Source of the DNA: Patescibacteria group bacterium
GTDB lineage: Bacteria; Patescibacteriota; Gracilibacteria; UM-FILTER-43-11
Assembly: GCA_029260955.1 (NCBI GenBank)
Contig: JAJDCF010000063.1
Span: forward strand, 1-8,679
Length of the DNA stretch: 8,679 nucleotides
Reading direction: 5' to 3'
Each line of letters opens with the position of its first letter. Positions within the stretch are counted from its first letter, which is position 1. Positions 5,593-8,679 of the stretch are shown here, piece after piece. The position numbers and the translations under genes were made by a program. Under the pieces are notes generated by a model. It had not been told where the DNA came from, did no database searches, and saw nothing but the letters and a program-made list of their open reading frames with translations.

Positions 5593-5630
5593 GAAACGTT
5601 TCCTGAACAAGTTTCATCGGCTTTCGAAAG
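5593..5630. promoter_or_regulatory. Two perfect 10-bp palindromes in the rplT-lipoprotein gap
   Basis: GAAACGTTTC (5593-5602) and CTTTCGAAAG (5621-5630) are both perfect palindromes, with centres 28 bp apart, within the 75-bp gap. The first resembles the core of LacI-family operators. TATTAT (5586-5591) just upstream could be a -10 box, though its -35 (CTGAGG at 5564, 16-bp spacer) is poor. An alternative is RNA hairpin formation, since GTTTC recurs at 5611-5615. No T-run follows, so there is no terminator call. Regulatory meaning is a guess. Confidence 0.3.
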
Positions 5631-5649
5631 GGGCTCGAATAAGCGGGCT

Positions 5650-6750
5650 TTGATTGCTATGTTGCTTCTTTTAGGTGCCTGTGATGATGGTGTGGCTGGT
5701 AATGCAGGCCGCTCAACTGCTACGTCCGGACAGCCCGTGCAAACAGCAAGCATAGCTCCGTCAGCGATCAAAAAGCCTCCTATTAAACAGGTAATAGTTG
5801 ATGCTGGGAGTGATGCGAGTACTGACGCTGGAGCTAAACCAGCTAAAATATGGGCACGTGTAATCTCTCAAAAAAAAGCTCTTCCAAGTGCGTGGGATCA
5901 TGATCCAAGTCCCAGCAAACGAAAAGATCTATCTGCCAAATGCCCTCCGGAAATGGTGAATGTGGCTGATAAGTTCTGCATCGACCGTTATGAGGCTTCG
6001 ATTTTTTCGGGAAAGCAGCGAATATCGCCTTTCTATCATCCCAGCCAATATCATTCACGGATACTTTTTAATTTGTGGCAAACTAAATTCGCCAAACATC
6101 CTACTGCAAAAGGACTGACCATGCCTATACCCAAGCCAGATCTATGGCAGCTGAGCGCCCCTTTTAAGGTGAAAGCTGTTTCGAAGGGTGGTGCTACGCC
6201 TAACGGGCATACTAATCTTCGAATTGCCAAAGAAGCTTGTGAAGCTGATGACAAAAGAGTCTGCAGCCCAGTGGAATGGAAAAAGGCTTGCAAGGGTGAA
6301 AAAGGTACTAAGTTTCCCTATGGAGAGAAATACATATATGGTGCATGTAATGTTTTCCGAGGCACTCATCCTATCAGAGTTCTTCATAAAGAAGTTACTC
6401 GTAAGAAAGGTGATAAGAAAGGTAGCAGTGCCCTGAATGACCCACGGCTTAACATGGTGAAGGATGGACAGGGTCATCCCCTGCTCGAAAAAACCGGTAC
6501 ACGCAAATCAAGTGCCAGTAAGTGGGGCGATGATGCTGCCTATGATATGGTTGGAAACTTGGATGAGTGGCTGGACGACCCGGGAGGAAGATTTGTGGGG
6601 GGATTTTATGCTCGTGATTCAAGAGAGGGTTGTGAAAAAGGTATTTCAAGTCACCCGGCTTCTTATTTTGATTATAGTATTGGTATACGCTGTTGCCGTG
6701 ATCTTATGATTCGAATTATTAAAGAGCCAGAAGATCCATACGGAGATTGA
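5650..6750 (+). CDS. FGE-sulfatase/SUMF1-domain lipoprotein 1
   Basis: This predicted exported lipoprotein has a hydrophobic core (IAMLLLLG) ending in the lipobox LGAC, with C11 as the lipidation site. A low-complexity linker follows (DAGSDASTDAGAKPAK, 51-66), then a SUMF1/FGE-sulfatase (C-type-lectin-related) domain (about 97-352). Domain motifs are CPPEMV (98-103), FCIDRYEAS (109-117), ACEADDKRVCSPVEW (196-210), KFPYG (221-225), YDMVGNLDEW (298-307), GGFYARDSREGC (317-328) and IGIRCC (344-349). The FGE Cys pair (C-x4-C after the GGS strand) is missing, so formylglycine formation is unlikely. Many Cys residues are shared with the paralogue downstream, suggesting disulphides outside the cytoplasm. 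The start is uncertain: TTG 5650 gives a signal with no basic n-region, whereas KR lies just upstream in frame (codons 5641-5646) with no ATG/GTG/TTG before it. GAAAGGGG (5626-5633) is too far for TTG 5650. Confidence 0.78.
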   Translation: MIAMLLLLGACDDGVAGNAGRSTATSGQPVQTASIAPSAIKKPPIKQVIVDAGSDASTDAGAKPAKIWARVISQKKALPSAWDHDPSPSKRKDLSAKCPPEMVNVADKFCIDRYEASIFSGKQRISPFYHPSQYHSRILFNLWQTKFAKHPTAKGLTMPIPKPDLWQLSAPFKVKAVSKGGATPNGHTNLRIAKEACEADDKRVCSPVEWKKACKGEKGTKFPYGEKYIYGACNVFRGTHPIRVLHKEVTRKKGDKKGSSALNDPRLNMVKDGQGHPLLEKTGTRKSSASKWGDDAAYDMVGNLDEWLDDPGGRFVGGFYARDSREGCEKGISSHPASYFDYSIGIRCCRDLMIRIIKEPEDPYGD

Positions 6751-6774
6751 TTTTTTGTGATATTAGGTTATAAT
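6747..6774 (+). promoter_or_regulatory. Putative promoter of the SUMF1-amidase lipoprotein gene
   Basis: TTGATT (6747-6752, overlapping the stop of lipoprotein 1) and a perfect TATAAT (6769-6774) are spaced by 16 bp. Transcription would begin near 6781, leaving a ~17-nt leader without a Shine-Dalgarno motif before ATG 6798. The second lipoprotein can therefore be expressed independently of the first. Confidence 0.6.
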
Positions 6775-6797
6775 GCAACACTTAATGTCATTATTTC

Positions 6798-8474
6798 ATG
6801 AAATTAAATAGAGTTGCATCACTTGGCCTAGCGGCAGCACTTGCCGTAATTGGGTGTAAAGAAAATAAGCAGGTTGATGAAACGCGAAGCAAAGTAGCGG
6901 CTACTGCTCAGGCATCCGCCTCTGCCACAAGTAGTGCGACGACGTCGGCTTCCACCACTCCAAAACCAGAATATTGCCCGCCAGAAATGGTGAAGGTTCC
7001 TGGGGTTGTTTGTATTGATCGTTACGAAGCGAGCTTGTATGACGTTGATGACAAAGGTCGGGCAAGTCCTTATTACTATCCGCATAATTATTTTGTTAAG
7101 AACCGTTTTAAGTTCTATACCGAAGGTAGTAAAGAGGCCGATGCTGGCCCGCCAAAGACAAAATTCAAGATGGGCATTCCTAAACCGCCCGCCTGGCAAC
7201 TTGAAGGTAATTTTAAAGTTAAGGCCCTTCCTATTAAAGGTCAGCGGCCCAATGCTTATCTCTCTGCAATCGCCGCCGAAAAAGCCTGCGAGAATGTCGA
7301 TAAAAGACTTTGTACGGAAAAAGAGTGGGTCACTGCTTGTAAGGGCGAAAACAATACAAAGTTTCCCTATGGGAATGAGTATGAGGATGGGGCATGTAAT
7401 GTTGCTCAAAAAGGCTGGGCACCCCTAATACTTCACGGTGCAACGGCGGCTCACCTTGATGATCCTAGACTTATTCTACTTCCTCTTAAAAAACCGTTCA
7501 TCGAAAAAACAGGTAGTCGAGCTAAGTGTGTTAGCAAATTTGGTGACGATGGTGTTTACGATATGGTTGGTAATCTGCAAGAGTGGATTGCTGATCAAAA
7601 TGGAGTTTTTACAGGCGGCTTTTCGAACTTGCCTAGTAAAGAAGGGTGTGATGAAAAAGAAACGGCTCATAAACGTCCTTATATCGATTACAGCCTTGGT
7701 TCGCGCTGTTGTGCAGATCTTTATGACAAGCCTCAGCCAGCTAAAGCCCTACCCAAGGCAGAACCTGACAAGACTGCAATGGCTCCTGTCACGCCAAGAT
7801 GGCCCATTGTTTGCTTTCCGAAAGAAGTAAGCCTGCCTGGAGTGACTACTCTTCCACGTGAAGCCTGGGGGGCTAAACCAGCTGATAACGCTATTCTTGG
7901 TGCAATGCCAAACTGCGATAATTCTTCTCCCAAAAAAATTACTATTCACCATACTGGAGAAGGGAGTATAACAAAGCCGGGGCAAGAAAAAATGAGACTT
8001 CGAAGTGCCCAGCTGGCTCACATGAAATTTAAGGGCTGGGGTGACATTGCCTATCACTATGGCATAGGCCTTGATGGAAGGATTTACGCGCTTCGCAATC
8101 CTGCCTTTCGAGGAGACAGCAACACTCTGTATTATCCCGGGCAGAATCGCTCACACACTCCGGAAGGTCACATTTTGATAGCAATTATTGGGAATTACCA
8201 AAAGCAAAACATGACAGCTGAAACAAGAGTTGCTCTTTCAAGGTTAATTGTTGCTGTTCGAAATAAACATGGCCTGTCATCTAGTGATGTAATTGGTCAC
8301 AATAAAGTAGCCTACACCGGTTGTCCCGGCAAGAATGTGATCAAGTGGCTCAATGATTTTGGCAAACCACCCAAAAAAGATACGCCTGAACTCCTACCAA
8401 CGCCGTCTAGCTCTGCTCTTCCATCCAGCGTGCCGCATCAATCGCCGCCTGACAGCCCATACCAGCAGCTGTGA
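6798..8474 (+). CDS. Lipoprotein 2: SUMF1/FGE-sulfatase domain fused to PGRP-type N-acetylmuramoyl-L-alanine amidase
   Basis: This exported lipoprotein has signal MKLNRVASLGLAAALAVIGC with lipidated C20 (lipobox VIGC). A Ser/Ala/Thr linker (33-57) follows, then a SUMF1-type domain (about 60-307) paralogous to the upstream gene: CPPEMV, VCIDRYEAS, ACENVDKRLCTEKEW, KFPYG, YDMVGNLQEW, GGF...EGC, SRCC. A Pro/Lys linker leads to a peptidoglycan-recognition-protein/Amidase_2 domain (about 345-520). In that domain LPREAWGAKPAD (352-363) is the PGRP lead motif, ITIHHTG (381-387), GWGDIAYHYGIGLDGRIY (413-430) and GHNKVAYTGCPG (500-511). Zinc ligands H384, H501 and C509 and catalytic-type Y419 and T507 are all present, so cleavage of the MurNAc-L-Ala bond is plausible. 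The FGE Cys pair is absent. The last ~25 residues (Ser/Pro-rich) are read antisense to trxB. I infer a cell-surface or periplasmic peptidoglycan remodelling role. Confidence 0.85.
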   Translation: MKLNRVASLGLAAALAVIGCKENKQVDETRSKVAATAQASASATSSATTSASTTPKPEYCPPEMVKVPGVVCIDRYEASLYDVDDKGRASPYYYPHNYFVKNRFKFYTEGSKEADAGPPKTKFKMGIPKPPAWQLEGNFKVKALPIKGQRPNAYLSAIAAEKACENVDKRLCTEKEWVTACKGENNTKFPYGNEYEDGACNVAQKGWAPLILHGATAAHLDDPRLILLPLKKPFIEKTGSRAKCVSKFGDDGVYDMVGNLQEWIADQNGVFTGGFSNLPSKEGCDEKETAHKRPYIDYSLGSRCCADLYDKPQPAKALPKAEPDKTAMAPVTPRWPIVCFPKEVSLPGVTTLPREAWGAKPADNAILGAMPNCDNSSPKKITIHHTGEGSITKPGQEKMRLRSAQLAHMKFKGWGDIAYHYGIGLDGRIYALRNPAFRGDSNTLYYPGQNRSHTPEGHILIAIIGNYQKQNMTAETRVALSRLIVAVRNKHGLSSSDVIGHNKVAYTGCPGKNVIKWLNDFGKPPKKDTPELLPTPSSSALPSSVPHQSPPDSPYQQL

Positions 8475-8679
8475 TAGCCTGACGGTAACGGTGGTCCACA
8501 CAATCCCCTGCTGCAAAGACACCAGTAGCACTGGTCATTGTGTTTTCTTTGTGAACGATATAACCCAGGTCGTCTTTTTCGACTGACTCGAAGATGTCGG
8601 TGACTGGAATGTGGCCGATGGCCAAGAACATACCGTCGAGGGTTAGCTCAGAGGTTTCGCCAGACTGGGTGTCTTTTAG
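8407..8679 (-). CDS. trxB: Thioredoxin reductase, C-terminal part, cut by right window edge
   Basis: Reading leftwards from the window edge, the frame is open from 8679 (first visible residues LKDTQSGETSELTLDG) to TAG at 8409-8407. TrxB C-terminal motifs follow in order: GMFLAIGHIPVTDIF, DDLGYIVHKENTMTSATGVFAAGDCVD, then YRQAITAAGMGCQAAIDAARW. The AAGDCVD...RQA block binds FAD in the NADPH-dependent thioredoxin reductase family, which recycles thioredoxin in the cytosol. The NADPH domain and CxxC redox pair lie outside the window. The ATG at 8631 is internal. The gene is convergent with the SUMF1-amidase gene and overlaps its last 68 bp. Because the C-terminus is well conserved in the family, the overlap probably arose by the amidase gene reading into trxB. 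Confidence 0.9.
   Translation of the reverse strand, partial: LKDTQSGETSELTLDGMFLAIGHIPVTDIFESVEKDDLGYIVHKENTMTSATGVFAAGDCVDHRYRQAITAAGMGCQAAIDAARWMEEQS

Noticed and set aside
5575..5649. Rho-independent terminator after rplT
   Set aside because: The palindromes are short and AT-rich, and no T-run follows. I could not support a terminator.
6748..6798. UGA recoded as Gly (as in Gracilibacteria/Absconditabacteria)
   Set aside because: No reading frame contains internal TGA, and TGA codons fall at sensible gene ends (3697-3699 minus, 6748-6750, 8472-8474).
6828..7409. 193-codon minus-strand ORF opposite the SUMF1-amidase gene
   Set aside because: It is antisense to a signal peptide, linker and SUMF1 domain that are all coherent on the plus strand.
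6590..7720. SUMF1 domains as diversity-generating retroelement targets
   Set aside because: No reverse transcriptase or template repeat is visible. The C-terminal segments of the two paralogues differ throughout with many synonymous changes rather than adenine-directed variation in a shared repeat.

Overview
The window is a gene-dense bacterial chromosome fragment of moderate GC content (low-to-mid 40s % by eye). It has standard code usage: TAA, TAG and TGA all act as stops. The conserved genes are housekeeping ones: an NAD(P)H-hydrate repair enzyme, a PgeF/YfiH-type laccase-domain protein, a YggT membrane protein, the infC-rpmI-rplT translation operon and the C-terminal end of a thioredoxin reductase. 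Three traits fit a Patescibacteria/CPR-like genome: a stand-alone NnrD-type dehydratase, an asparaginase reduced to its N-terminal domain, and start sites with no Shine-Dalgarno motif. The tandem FGE-sulfatase-type lipoproteins with Ser/Ala- and Asp/Ala/Gly-rich linkers resemble secreted proteins of Myxococcota and relatives instead. I do not claim a phylum.

Region 1 (1-1602) is a compact plus-strand cluster: nnrD (cut at the left edge), pgeF and yggT. The last two are joined stop-to-start.

Region 2 (1612-4230) looks like an accessory island inserted between yggT and infC. It holds a minus-strand half-length asparaginase with a near-consensus promoter, a two-gene plus-strand unit (an unrecognised ~84-aa protein and a 336-aa protein with a C-terminal S1 RNA-binding domain), and an unrecognised Lys-rich minus-strand protein. 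Three directly repeated copies of an intergenic element lie at about 2236, 3624 and 4196. Its core is AAAACAACCACATGCACCTC, extending to ~34 bp in two copies. The copies delimit the unknown genes as two cassette-like modules. The same element abuts genes in every possible orientation, so an ordinary leader or terminator does not explain it. This is the best candidate for something undescribed.

Region 3 (4231-5574) is the infC-rpmI-rplT operon. It has its own promoter, a probable rare AUU start for IF3, and an L20 with a ~60-residue charged C-terminal tail.

Region 4 (5575-8474) carries two tandem paralogous lipoproteins with SUMF1/FGE-sulfatase-type domains. The second is fused to a peptidoglycan-recognition-protein-type zinc amidase that retains its zinc ligands. 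Both lack the paired-cysteine active site of true formylglycine-generating enzymes, so a structural or binding role at the cell surface is more likely. The 3' end of the amidase gene overlaps the convergent trxB gene by 68 bp.

Across the window, predicted promoters sit so close to start codons that leaders would be only ~15-20 nt. No start has a recognisable, correctly spaced Shine-Dalgarno motif, which suggests SD-independent initiation is common in this organism.
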